64,000 nucleotides of DNA from an uncultured Eubacteriales bacterium (GTDB lineage Bacteria > Bacillota > Clostridia > Peptostreptococcales > Anaerovoracaceae): assembly GCA_902774265.1 (NCBI GenBank), contig CACYHR010000002.1:31259-95258 (forward strand). The letters run 5' to 3'. The notes beneath the pieces were generated by a model. That model saw only the letters and a list, made by a program, of their open reading frames with translations. It did not search any database and had not been told where the DNA came from. Positions 25,869 through 34,389 of this stretch are shown one piece after another. Made by a program: the position numbers and the translations under genes. Positions within the stretch are counted from its first letter, which is position 1. Each line of letters opens with the position of its first letter.

Positions 25869-25911
25869 AGAGAATGCTGTACGCGTTTTGCGCGTGGCAT
25901 TCTCTTTTTTT
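25869..25911 (+). terminator. Intrinsic terminator, expression platform of the glycine riboswitch
   Basis: AGAGAATGC (25869-25877) pairs with GCATTCTCT (25897-25905), with inner ACGCG/CGCGT pairs, followed by a run of T. It lies between the aptamer and grdX. Glycine binding most likely relieves it (on-switch), as in gcv operons; this is inference. Confidence 0.75.
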
Positions 25912-25925
25912 ACGGAGATAACAAG

Positions 25926-26318
25926 ATGAAATACTTCATCCTTACAAATAATCCAATGGCGGCAGAAGAGTTCGGCGACACTCACGATGTGCGTTTTGTG
26001 GACGGCAGACTCATAGATGTTCTGATCAGGGCAAGAGATCTGATAAATGAAGGGGCGGTTCTTTTGAGCCATCCTTTGTACGGAAGCGTAAAGCCTAACG
26101 AGACCCCGTTCAGATCTGTTCTGCTGCAGCAAGGTAAATCTCAGGACGGAGAACTTCCTCCGGCCGATACTGAATCGGTGAGACTTATCGGGAACGCTGT
26201 CAGTGCGTTCGAAAAATTTATTGATAAGAAGGAGGTCACGGATCCTAAGCTTCTCGAAGACTTTATGGTCGTAGACCTGAGTCTGCTGAAAAGCGCTGTT
26301 GAATCAGCAGACCGTTGA
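25926..26318 (+). CDS. grdX: GrdX family protein of the glycine reductase operon
   Basis: 130 residues from ATG 25926; the longer frame from 25857 runs through the terminator and is not a real start. The sequence MKYFILTNNPMAAEEF, FVDGRLIDVLIRARDLINEG, LLSHPLYGSVKPNETPFRSV is the GrdX pattern, a small protein encoded first in many grd operons. Its biochemical role is not established. It sits directly behind the glycine riboswitch terminator and 103 bases before grdE, with a stem-loop in between. Confidence 0.9.
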   Translation: MKYFILTNNPMAAEEFGDTHDVRFVDGRLIDVLIRARDLINEGAVLLSHPLYGSVKPNETPFRSVLLQQGKSQDGELPPADTESVRLIGNAVSAFEKFIDKKEVTDPKLLEDFMVVDLSLLKSAVESADR

Positions 26319-26332
26319 TGCTCTGACTTATA

Positions 26333-26375
26333 CGGAGTACCGTGCCGCGCTGCCCCTATGCACGGCCGGACTCCG
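26333..26375 (+). promoter_or_regulatory. Strong stem-loop between grdX and grdE
   Basis: CGGAGT and CGTGC (26333-26345) pair with GCACG and ACTCCG (ending 26375). It is followed by A-rich sequence, not a T run, so it is more likely an mRNA processing or stability element than a terminator on this strand. Confidence 0.5.
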
Positions 26376-26421
26376 AAAAAACATATAAAACCATATTTTT
26401 AGCAAAAGGAGGCGATCAGAA

Positions 26422-27702
26422 ATGAGATTGGAACTCGGAAAAATCAATATTACTGATATCCAGTTCGCGAACGAATCGAAGATCGAAAAGGGTGTTCTTT
26501 ATGTAAACCCTGATGATCTGAAACCTGTAGTTCTCGAAGATGAGAAGATCAAGGATGTAGTATTCGACATCGCAAAGCCTGGTGAATCCGTCCGTATCAC
26601 TCCTGTGAAGGATGTTATCGAGCCTCGTGTAAAGGTCGAAGGAAAGGGAGGCATCTTCCCTGGCTGGACTTCCAAGGTTGATACTGTTGGATCCGGCAAG
26701 ACACTGGCACTCAAAGGAATGGCCGTAGTAACAGCAGGAAAGATCGTGGGATTCCAGGAAGGAATCATTGACATGACAGGGATCGGCGCACAGTATACAC
26801 CGTTCTCAAAGACTCTGAATCTCTGCATGGTATGTGAGCCTGTAGAGGGACTCAAGCAGCATGACTATGAGGCAGCTGTAAGAAAAGCGGGATTCCGCGT
26901 TGCTGCTAAGGTAGGTGAGCTTGCAAGAGGTATTGAACCTGATGAAACATGCGTATATGAGACACAGGGAATCAAGGAAGGAATCGAAAAATATCCTGAT
27001 CTCCCTAGAGTCGGATATGTATCCATGCTCCAGACACAGGGCCTGCTCCATGACACATATGTATACGGCGTTGATGCAAAGCAGATCATCCCTACTATCA
27101 TCAGTCCGACTGAAGTAATGGACGGAGCTATCGTTTCCGGTAACTGCGTATCTGCATGCGACAAGAACCCTACATATATCCATCAGAACAACCCTGTTGT
27201 AGAGGATCTCTTTGCACAGCACGGCAAGACACTGAACTTCGTTTGCCAGATCATCACAAACGAGAACGTATACCTGGCAGACAAGGAAAGATCATCCAAT
27301 ATGACAGCTAAGCTCTGCCGCATGCTCGATCTTGACGGCGTTGTCGTAACTCAGGAAGGTTTCGGTAACCCTGATACAGACCTCATCATGAACTGCAAGA
27401 AGATCGAGGCAGAAGGCGTCAAGACTGTAATCGTTACAGACGAGTACGCAGGAAGAGATGGTAAATCACAGTCCCTGGCAGATGCAGATGCTGCTGCAGA
27501 TGCAGTAGTAACAGGCGGAAATGCTAACGAAGTAATAGTACTGCCTAAGCTCGACAAGGTGATCGGCATGCTTGACTATGTCAACAAGATCGCCGGAGCA
27601 AGCGAAGATACACTCAGACCTGACGGAACACTGGAAGTTGAGATCCAGGTTATTACAGGAGCTACAAATGAGATGGGCTTCGGAGTACTGAGTGCAAGAT
27701 AA
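26422..27702 (+). CDS. grdE: Glycine reductase component B, alpha/beta precursor
   Basis: 426 residues with an AAAGGAGGCGATC ribosome site. It is the proprotein of the substrate-specific component B of glycine reductase. The motif SGNCVSACDKN places Cys242 where known GrdE proproteins are cleaved to make a pyruvoyl group that binds glycine's amine as a Schiff base. The protein acts in the cytoplasm with GrdB, delivering glycine to selenoprotein GrdA. It is followed 24 bases later by grdB. The Cys is kept here but lost in the second paralogue at 31706, which argues that this set is the glycine-specific one. Confidence 0.93.
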   Translation: MRLELGKINITDIQFANESKIEKGVLYVNPDDLKPVVLEDEKIKDVVFDIAKPGESVRITPVKDVIEPRVKVEGKGGIFPGWTSKVDTVGSGKTLALKGMAVVTAGKIVGFQEGIIDMTGIGAQYTPFSKTLNLCMVCEPVEGLKQHDYEAAVRKAGFRVAAKVGELARGIEPDETCVYETQGIKEGIEKYPDLPRVGYVSMLQTQGLLHDTYVYGVDAKQIIPTIISPTEVMDGAIVSGNCVSACDKNPTYIHQNNPVVEDLFAQHGKTLNFVCQIITNENVYLADKERSSNMTAKLCRMLDLDGVVVTQEGFGNPDTDLIMNCKKIEAEGVKTVIVTDEYAGRDGKSQSLADADAAADAVVTGGNANEVIVLPKLDKVIGMLDYVNKIAGASEDTLRPDGTLEVEIQVITGATNEMGFGVLSAR

Positions 27703-27726
27703 GACCGGGGAAAGGAGGATATAACA

Positions 27727-29040
27727 ATGGCTAAGATCAAAGTAGTTCACTACATCAACCAGTTCTTTGCCGGCATAGGCGGAGAAGAAAAAGCCGACAC
27801 TCCTGCTGAACTCCATAAGGGCGAAGTTATCGGACCTGGTATGGCGTTCAAAACAGGATTCGGTGATGAAGCAGAGATAATCGCTACTATTGTATGCGGT
27901 GACTCCTACTTCAACGAAAACATAGAATCTGCTAAGGCCGAGATCCTCGGATGGGTCAAGGATCTTGCACCGGATCTGTTCATCGCAGGACCGGCATTCA
28001 ACGCAGGACGTTACGGCGTAGCATGCGGAACTATCGCAGCTGCAGTCAAGGAAGAGCTCGGCATCAAATCCATGACAGGTATGTATGTTGAGAACCCTGG
28101 CGCTGATATGTATAAGGACAAGACATACATCATCCAGACAAAGGACAGCGCCGCAGGCATGAGAGATGCAGTCAAAAAAATGACAGCTTTCGCTCTCAAG
28201 TACGGCAAAGGCGAGAAGATCGGCGCATCCTGCGAAGACAATTACATGAACCAGGGCGTTCGTGTCAATTTCTTTGAAAAGGAGAGAGGTTCTTCAAGAG
28301 CTGTAAAGATGCTCATAGCAAAGCTGAACGACAAGCCTTATACAACAGAGTATCCTATGCCTGATTTCGACAGAGTTGAGCCAAATCCTGCAGTCAAGGA
28401 TATGGCACATGCGACTATCGCTCTGGTTACATCCGGCGGTATCGTAGTCAAGGGCAACCCTGACCACATCGAGAGTTCAAGTGCTTCGAAGTTCGGTGAA
28501 TACAGCCTTGCAGGAGTTACAGACCTCGACGAGAACACATTCGAAACAGCTCACGGCGGTTATGACCCTGTTTACGCTAACCAGGATGCTGACAGAGTAC
28601 TGCCTGTAGATGTACTGCGCGACCTCGAGAAGGAAGGCGTGATCGGCAAGCTGCATGAGAAATACTATGCAACAGTAGGTAATGGTACTGCTGTAGCAAG
28701 CGCTAAGAAATACGGCGAAGAGATAGGTAAGAGACTGGTAGCTGACGGAGTAGACGCAGTTATCCTCACTTCTACCTGAGGAACCTGCACTCGTTGCGGC
28801 GCAACGATGGTAAAAGAGCTCGAAAGAGCCGGACTCCCTGTAGTTCACGTATGTACAGTAACTCCTATTTCGCTGACAGTAGGCGCAAACAGAATCGTAC
28901 CTGCTATCGCTATCCCTCACCCACTGGGCAACCCTGCTCTTGATAAGGATGAGGAAAAAGCGCTCCGCCGCAAGCTCGTCCTGAAGGCTCTTAAGGCCCT
29001 CGAGACAGAGGTAGACGGACAGAAGGTATTCGAGGACTAG
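27727..29040 (+). CDS. grdB: Glycine reductase component B gamma subunit, selenoprotein with in-frame UGA
   Basis: 437 residues when TGA 28777-28779 is read as selenocysteine (Sec351, context TST-U-GTCTRCGATM). Reading stops there otherwise, but the same frame continues with strongly conserved sequence (LPVVHVCTVTPISLTVGANR) to TAG at 29038-29040. A hairpin suited to bacterial Sec insertion follows the UGA. The protein carries the selenolate that attacks the substrate bound to GrdE and hands the carboxymethyl group to GrdA. The start has an AAAGGAGGATATAAC site. It is a paralogue of the gene at 33053. Confidence 0.93.
28777..28807 (+). promoter_or_regulatory. Bacterial SECIS element of grdB
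   Basis: The UGA is followed 11 bases later by a perfect hairpin, TCGTTGC-GGC-GCAACGA (28791-28807). The same hairpin at the same distance occurs in grdH. Bacterial SelB recognises such a stem-loop inside the coding region just downstream of the Sec codon. Confidence 0.75.
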
Positions 29041-29045
29041 TTCAA

Positions 29046-29059
29046 TAACTGATCAGTTA
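29046..29059. promoter_or_regulatory. 14-bp perfect palindrome between grdB and the DUF3841 genes
   Basis: TAACTGATCAGTTA reads the same on both strands. It lies five bases after the grdB stop and 30 bases before the first DUF3841 gene. It could be an operator for the nearby TetR regulator; this is inference. Confidence 0.4.
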
Positions 29060-29089
29060 AAGGATATCAACACAACAAGGAAGTGACCC

Positions 29090-29647
29090 ATGCCGGAAAA
29101 AACAGTCTGGACAAAGCAGAACAGAGCTGTGATGGATCAGCTTGAGTCAGCCGGGCGCTATATAGCTGACGAACGATATATACGCCGCGAACTTGGCGAT
29201 ACAGCCGACATCATGCTCTTCATATACCGCTGGCTCTCAGATCACATGCCGGCGGCAGCTGAAAGACCGGCAGATGTTAAATACCCGGTATGGGTATCCT
29301 TCATAAAAGAGGCAACTATGAGTCCCGAGGACGGCTATGTCGTCCTCGAACTCAAGGTTCCTGAGAATCAGGTAACAAGTATCGACACGGCCAAGTGGAC
29401 GAAGATTACCAATTATTCATATATCGCTCTTGATGAAAAAGATGAAAAAGAGCATCAGAGGATGCTGGATGAGGCCGGAACGGATAACATTCGTGCTGTA
29501 ATGACGTCTTTTTACCCGGAGATAAGAAAAAAGATAATCGGCAGCTGGGACAGACTGTTTGACAGAACGATATCTCTCGGAAGCACGAGTGAATACGGAC
29601 TGATGTGGGAGGTAAAAAAAGAATGGATACAAAAAACGGTAATGTGA
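29090..29647 (+). CDS. DUF3841 protein, first of three paralogues in the grd cluster
   Basis: 185 residues starting at ATG 29090 (AAGGAAGTG upstream). The layout is that of DUF3841: TVWTKQNRAVMDQLESAGRY at the start, YPVWVSF followed by LELKVPENQVTSIDTAKWTK, and a conserved end SWDRLF...LMWEVKKEWI. It is soluble with no membrane segment. No biochemical function is known for the family. Two relatives follow (29623 and, in reverse, 30188), and all three sit between the glycine and betaine reductase gene sets, so a link to that metabolism or its control is plausible but unproven. Confidence 0.75.
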   Translation: MPEKTVWTKQNRAVMDQLESAGRYIADERYIRRELGDTADIMLFIYRWLSDHMPAAAERPADVKYPVWVSFIKEATMSPEDGYVVLELKVPENQVTSIDTAKWTKITNYSYIALDEKDEKEHQRMLDEAGTDNIRAVMTSFYPEIRKKIIGSWDRLFDRTISLGSTSEYGLMWEVKKEWIQKTVM

Positions 29648-30195
29648 TCCTTTACTCTCCGCAGTCAAAAGCTGTCTGGCAGGAGCTGCAGAATCTCGGC
29701 ATCGCATATTCGAGAAGAGAGTATGTTCAGAAAAAGTATGAGGAAAGCTCGAAGATATTCCTCACGGCATATGATGCTTATATCAAGGAAGCGGAAAAAA
29801 TCGTTGCAAAACCTGAACCGTGGAATTATCCCTACTGGGCCTTTGCTTCAATGGATCAGGTGGATCCGGCCGGAGGCAGGCTGATGACTCTGGAGGTTCC
29901 GATGTCTGAAGCGGTATTCTTCGACCAGTATGACTGGTACAAGGTGCTGAGGCTGTCATATATAGGCGAGGACGAAGCTGATGAAGAGGCGTTCATGCGT
30001 GACCTTGAGAGAAGAGGCATACGCGATGTATCCGAGGCAGTGCTCAAGCCGTTTTATCCGGATCTGAAGAGAAAGATAACAGACAGCTGGAAGCGGATAT
30101 TCCGTCATGATGCGGCGATACGCAGAGGAGATACATCGGGAGTAAGGGCAGTACAGGCCGGACTCTGGTGCATAAAAAAAGAGTGGCTCATATAA
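29623..30195 (+). CDS. DUF3841 protein, second paralogue
   Basis: 190 residues from ATG 29623, which lies inside the end of the previous gene; GAGGT nine bases upstream favours it over 29605. The overlap is 25 bases, so the two genes are coupled. Shared blocks with the first paralogue are the start VILYSPQSKAVWQELQNLGI, YPYWAFASMDQVDPAGGRLM and the end CIKKEWLI. The 3' end overlaps the reverse-strand paralogue by eight bases, so both genes end in KxEWLI within a short palindrome. Confidence 0.72.
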   Translation: MDTKNGNVILYSPQSKAVWQELQNLGIAYSRREYVQKKYEESSKIFLTAYDAYIKEAEKIVAKPEPWNYPYWAFASMDQVDPAGGRLMTLEVPMSEAVFFDQYDWYKVLRLSYIGEDEADEEAFMRDLERRGIRDVSEAVLKPFYPDLKRKITDSWKRIFRHDAAIRRGDTSGVRAVQAGLWCIKKEWLI

Positions 30196-30202
30196 GCCAC
30201 TC
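30181..30202. terminator. Palindrome at the tail-to-tail overlap of two DUF3841 genes
   Basis: GAGTGGCT (30181-30188) and AGCCACTC (30195-30202) flank CATATA. The palindrome arises because both converging genes encode the same C-terminal EWLI. It could act as a weak bidirectional terminator, but T runs are absent. Confidence 0.35.
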
Positions 30203-30733
30203 GCGTTTCAGCTCCCAGCAGAGACCGACGACACGGGACGGATCCTGAGGCTTTACTGTGAATACTCTTTCCCAGCTTTTCAGAACCTTCTGCTTGAGCA
30301 GGGGATAGAAATTGCCGGCATTGCCGCTTATCAGAGCGGATGGCGATGAAATACCATATCTTGCCAGCTCGGCTTCATGAGCCGTTTCATCTGACTTGTC
30401 CAGCGGGAAGTATACATGATTGATCATATGGTCCCAGCATTCGTCGTTTGCGAGTATATATTTTCCTTCGGGTATATCGAGCCTGAGAAATACCGCGTCA
30501 TCTGAAGGCGGTATAGCATCGGTATTCTCGGGACTCAGCCATACAGGATAGAGGAGTTCCTCCGGAATATCTATATAATGTCGGGCCATGGACGTCAGCA
30601 TACGGTACAGCGGCTCATAGTGATATGTTATCGTCGTGTACTTGTCTGTGACATATTCTTTTTTGACCGTATATGTACCTGTTTGCTCAAGCGCATCAAG
30701 GACAGACGGTGATTGTCTCGTTACAAAAATCAT
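30188..30733 (-). CDS. DUF3841 protein, third paralogue, co-transcribed with a TetR regulator
   Basis: 181 residues. ATG 30733 overlaps the tetR stop as ATGA, so it is preferred to the ATG at 30754. The blocks are IFVTRQSPSVLDALEQTGTY, YPVWLSPENTDAIPP, FLRLDIPEGKYILANDECWD and the C terminus LCWELKREWLI. Coupling to tetR suggests that regulator and DUF3841 protein work together, perhaps with the protein adjusting or responding to the same signal; this is inference. Confidence 0.72.
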   Translation of the reverse strand: MIFVTRQSPSVLDALEQTGTYTVKKEYVTDKYTTITYHYEPLYRMLTSMARHYIDIPEELLYPVWLSPENTDAIPPSDDAVFLRLDIPEGKYILANDECWDHMINHVYFPLDKSDETAHEAELARYGISSPSALISGNAGNFYPLLKQKVLKSWERVFTVKPQDPSRVVGLCWELKREWLI

Positions 30734-31416
30734 AGGTCTGCTAAAAATCTGCATGCATGGAGCATGCGCTGCGTCTGGCTCTCTGCAGTGACTCCCTCAT
30801 CGTGGACTGAGAGCTGAGAGAGCAGCGAATAAAAAAATGATACGGTTATATCGTTGATCAGTATGATCTCCTGCTCTGTATGTTTCCCGTCGAGCACCGG
30901 GATCAGCAGAAACAGATTTCTGCTCGCAAGATTTGAAGTACGGAACATAGCTTCGAGTATTATATCACTGTCGTCAGCCTGTTCATGAGGAAACAGAACA
31001 TAGTATTCCTTGATAATACTTTCAAGCTCGGCGCTGTGCTTGCTGAAAAACAAATAGGTGTATTCTTCCGGATTGCTGAAGGCATGCTTACAGAACAGCT
31101 CCCACGAAAGCAGATATATCTGTTCGTCATCCGGTTCACTGTGATCAGGTCCTTCGGTCAGGTCGGGTATAAGTCTGCTGGCGCTGACCATTTCCTCGGA
31201 ATATTCCTGCAGGACATGGACACATGCAAAAAGAATGACTTCATCGATATCACTGAAATAACGGTATATCAGTGCACTGTTCATTCCTACACGGGCTCCG
31301 AGAGGTCTGGCGGATACTGATTGTATTCCGCTTTCACGGATCATGTCCATGGCGGCACGAATGATCATAACCTTATTGGCACGAATGGATTCCTCAGACA
31401 TTGAAGGTCTGCCCAT
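30730..31416 (-). CDS. TetR-family transcriptional regulator in the grd cluster
   Basis: 228 residues. The N-terminal 60 residues form the TetR DNA-binding domain (MGRPSMSEESIRANKVMIIR, then GARVGMNSALIYRYFSDIDE). The C-terminal ligand domain is not assignable. The gene is transcribed away from grdI and translationally coupled to the third DUF3841 gene. The divergent 290-base gap holds the grdI promoter with an ATAGATA-T-TATCTAT operator-like palindrome, so this protein is the best candidate to control the betaine reductase operon and itself; this is inference. Confidence 0.85.
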   Translation of the reverse strand: MGRPSMSEESIRANKVMIIRAAMDMIRESGIQSVSARPLGARVGMNSALIYRYFSDIDEVILFACVHVLQEYSEEMVSASRLIPDLTEGPDHSEPDDEQIYLLSWELFCKHAFSNPEEYTYLFFSKHSAELESIIKEYYVLFPHEQADDSDIILEAMFRTSNLASRNLFLLIPVLDGKHTEQEIILINDITVSFFYSLLSQLSVHDEGVTAESQTQRMLHACRFLADL

Positions 31417-31572
31417 ATTTACGCACTCCTTTATTGCTGAATAAAAATTGAATAATGCTGATTATATTATAGAAAAAACCTATAAAACAGTACCTTTAAG
31501 CAAATTTTAACAAGGATTGCTATGCTGTTACAAGGTCTTAAAACCATTTTGTTAGACTTGTTAAAAAAATAC

Positions 31573-31601
31573 TTTACAGTACAATAGATATTATCTATAA
31601 T
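31573..31601 (+). promoter_or_regulatory. Promoter of the grdI operon with an operator-like palindrome
   Basis: TTTACA at 31573-31578 and TATAAT at 31596-31601 are 17 bases apart, a near-consensus sigma-A promoter. The perfect palindrome ATAGATA-T-TATCTAT (31584-31598) fills the spacer and enters the -10, where a repressor would block polymerase. The transcript leader of about 95 bases leads to the grdI ribosome site GAAAGGAGTAC. Confidence 0.7.
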
Positions 31602-31705
31602 CCAATTAAAGAAAACGCGTTTAATAAACAAATTTTCTATAATGTAGCTACATAAGACAGTCAGCACTATTGAAAACCGCATTTCAGCAAGAAAGGAGTA
31701 CGTAA

Positions 31706-33034
31706 ATGAAACTCAAGATCGGTAACATTCCTGTCAAGGATGTAGTACTCGGCAGCCAGGACAGTTTTGAGAATGGTGTACTTACCATCAACAAGCAGGC
31801 TGCAGTGGACTACCTGATGGAGCTTGATGATCATATTACAAGCCTCGATATCGTTATCGCACACCCTGGCGATGATACAAGGATCGTTCCTGTAATTGAG
31901 ACTATCGAGCCAAGATACCGTGTAGACGGAAGAACTCTCTTCCCGGGAGTAACTGATGAGATCGTTCCTGCCGGAGACGGTGAGCTTAAGGCTCTCAAGG
32001 GCGTCTGCGTAACAGTTGTAGGCGGCACCTGGGGTTCCTTCGGTGACGGCGTCATTGACATGGGCGGTGAGGGTGCAAAGCACACTTACTGGTCGAAGCT
32101 CATCAATATCTGCCTTGTAGGCGAAACTGATGAGGAATTTGAAAGACATGAACAGCAGAAGATGAATCACGCTCTGAGATGGGCAGGCCACAGATTTGCT
32201 GAGTATCTCGGAAAGATCGCAAAATCAGTTGCGGCAGAGAGCTTTGAAGAATATGAATTCGAGCCTGTAACAGCAAGAGCAAAGAAGAACAACGGACTTC
32301 CAAACGTAGCACTCGTACTGCAGCCACAGTCCCAGATGGAGGCTCTCGGCTACAATGACCTCTGGTACGGATGGGATATGAACAAATACCTCCCTACTTT
32401 CGTAAGCCCTACAGAAGTACTTGACGGTGCAATGATCTCCGGATCCTTCATGCCGGCATCATCAAAGTGGTCGACTTACGAAATGCAGAATTTCCCTACA
32501 ATCAAGGAACTCTTCGCAGAGGATGGAAAGAGCCTGAACTTTGTAGGCGTAATCCTCTCAATGCTCAACGTAGCACTTGATCAGAAGGAAAGAGCTGCAG
32601 TAATGGTAAGAAATATGGCTCTGAATCTCGGCGCCGATTATGCGATCGTAACTGAAGAAGGTTACGGAAACCCTGATGCGGACTATGTACGCTGCCAGGT
32701 CATCCTCGAGGATGCAGGAATCCCTGTAGTAGGTATCTCCAATGAGTGTACAGGCCGTGACGGATTCTCGCAGCCTCTCGTAACACTCGACTCAAAGATG
32801 AACGCACTTGTTTCTTCCGGAAATGTATCAGAACTGTCTGAACTCCCTGCATGCGCAACAGTTATCGGATGTCTCGAAGCAATGAACAGAGACGGACTGT
32901 CCGGAAGCTGGGGCTATGATGAAAAGCTCGGCAAATCCGCAAGAGATGACGGATCCATCATCATGGAAGACAACAACTGGTTCTGCGGAGATCACATCAG
33001 CGGCTTCTCCGTTAAGACTATGATCGAGTTCTAG
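31706..33034 (+). CDS. grdI: Component B alpha/beta-type subunit lacking the pyruvoyl cysteine, probably betaine reductase GrdI
   Basis: 442 residues, paralogous to GrdE throughout. The block aligned with GrdE's SGNCVSACDKN reads SGSFMPASSKW, so the cleavage cysteine is a phenylalanine and no pyruvoyl group can form. That fits betaine reductase, whose quaternary amine cannot make a Schiff base; from memory, its purified B component has uncleaved subunits. The neighbouring BCCT transporter supports betaine rather than sarcosine (GrdG). It is the first gene of the operon grdI-grdH-BCCT, 18 bases before grdH. Confidence 0.82.
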   Translation: MKLKIGNIPVKDVVLGSQDSFENGVLTINKQAAVDYLMELDDHITSLDIVIAHPGDDTRIVPVIETIEPRYRVDGRTLFPGVTDEIVPAGDGELKALKGVCVTVVGGTWGSFGDGVIDMGGEGAKHTYWSKLINICLVGETDEEFERHEQQKMNHALRWAGHRFAEYLGKIAKSVAAESFEEYEFEPVTARAKKNNGLPNVALVLQPQSQMEALGYNDLWYGWDMNKYLPTFVSPTEVLDGAMISGSFMPASSKWSTYEMQNFPTIKELFAEDGKSLNFVGVILSMLNVALDQKERAAVMVRNMALNLGADYAIVTEEGYGNPDADYVRCQVILEDAGIPVVGISNECTGRDGFSQPLVTLDSKMNALVSSGNVSELSELPACATVIGCLEAMNRDGLSGSWGYDEKLGKSARDDGSIIMEDNNWFCGDHISGFSVKTMIEF

Positions 33035-33052
33035 AGGAAGGGAGGCAGAATC

Positions 33053-34369
33053 ATGAAAAAAGTAATTTGTTACGTCAACCAGTTCTTCGGCGGAATCGGC
33101 GGAGAAGACAAGGCTGATCAGGAACCTTACATCGTAGAGGGTGTTGTTGGTCCTACTATGGCGATCAACGCTGCACTCAAGGATGCAGAGGTCACTCATA
33201 CAGTAGTATGCGGCGATAACTTTATGGGATCCAATACTGAGGAAGCTCTTTCAAGGATCATGGAATTCCTCGAAGACAAGGAAATGGATCTCTTCATCGC
33301 AGGTCCTGCTTTCCAGGCAGGCCGTTACGGAGTAGCATGCGGTAACGTTTGTAAAGCCGTAAAGGAAAAATTCGGAGTACCTGTTCTCACATCAATGAAC
33401 GGCGAGAACCCTGGAGCAGATATGTTCAAAAAGGACGTAATCATCTTCAAGGGCGGCACAGGCGCTGTAAAGATGAGACAGGATGTCAAGACTCTTACTA
33501 ATTTTGCAAACAGACTTCTTGCAGGCGAGCCTAACAGAGGTTGCGCAGTAGAAGGATATTTCGAAAGAGGATGCAGACATGAGCTCTTCCTTGAGGACAA
33601 GAGAGAGAACACAGCTGCTTACCGCGGTGTGCAGATGCTCCTTAAGAAGATGGCAGGCGAGCCTTACCAGACTGAGCTTGTTATCCCTGAGAAGGATCTC
33701 GTACCTATCGCACCTGCAGTAGAACTCAAGGATGCAGTAGTAGCTCTTGTAACTACATCAGGCTGCGTACCTGTAGAGAACCCTGACAGGATACAGTCTG
33801 CTTCCGCTACAAGATGGGGAAGATACAGCATCAAGGATATGGACAGACTTGAGGCAGGCGTATTCAAGACTATCCATGCCGGCTATGACCCTGCAGCAGG
33901 TAATGCAGACCCTAACGTACTCGTTCCGCTCGATGCCGTAAGAGCATATGAGAAGGAAGGCAAGTTCAAGAGACTGCATGATTACTTCTACACAACAGTA
34001 GGAACAGGAACAACTGAGGCCGAAGCAACAAGAATGGCTGAGGAAATGATTCCTTATCTCCAGGAGGATGGCGTAAATGCAATCATCCTCGGCTCCACCT
34101 GAGGAACCTGTACTCGTTGCGGCGCAACGATGGTAAAGGCTCTTGAAAAAGCCGGATTCAATGTTGTACATATGTGCAACCTGATCCCTGTATCGATGAC
34201 AGTCGGAGCTAACAGAATCGTTCCTACTATCTCTATCCCTTATCCTCTCGGTGATCCTAATACACCGGTTGAGGAACAGTGGAAACTGCGTTATCACAGA
34301 GTCGGTGTGGCTCTCGACGCAATTGCTACAGACGTTACTGAACAGACAGTCTTCAAGGTAAGAATCTGA
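33053..34369 (+). CDS. grdH: Component B selenoprotein subunit, probably betaine reductase GrdH
   Basis: 438 residues when TGA 34100-34102 is read as selenocysteine (Sec350, context LGST-U-GTCTRCGATM). The frame continues without a break to TGA at 34367-34369. It is a paralogue of grdB at 27727 with the same start (VNQFFGGIGGE). The Sec residue attacks betaine and passes the carboxymethyl group to GrdA while trimethylamine leaves. The ribosome site is GAAGGGAGG. Assignment to betaine rather than sarcosine (GrdF) rests on the adjacent BCCT carrier and on the GrdI cysteine loss. Confidence 0.85.
34100..34130 (+). promoter_or_regulatory. Bacterial SECIS element of grdH
   Basis: UGA is followed after 11 bases by the hairpin TCGTTGC-GGC-GCAACGA (34114-34130), identical in sequence and spacing to that of grdB. 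Confidence 0.75.
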
Positions 34370-34389
34370 TAGATTGCAGGTGACTTGCC

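Noticed and set aside
25857-25925. Upstream start for grdX at 25857
   Set aside because: That part lies in the riboswitch terminator and has no ribosome site; ATG 25926 gives the normal GrdX N terminus.
28777-28779. Stop codon truncating GrdB (and likewise 34100-34102 in grdH, 36156-36158 in grdA)
   Set aside because: Conserved sequence continues in the same frame, the positions match known selenocysteines and hairpins follow; these UGA codons are read as Sec.
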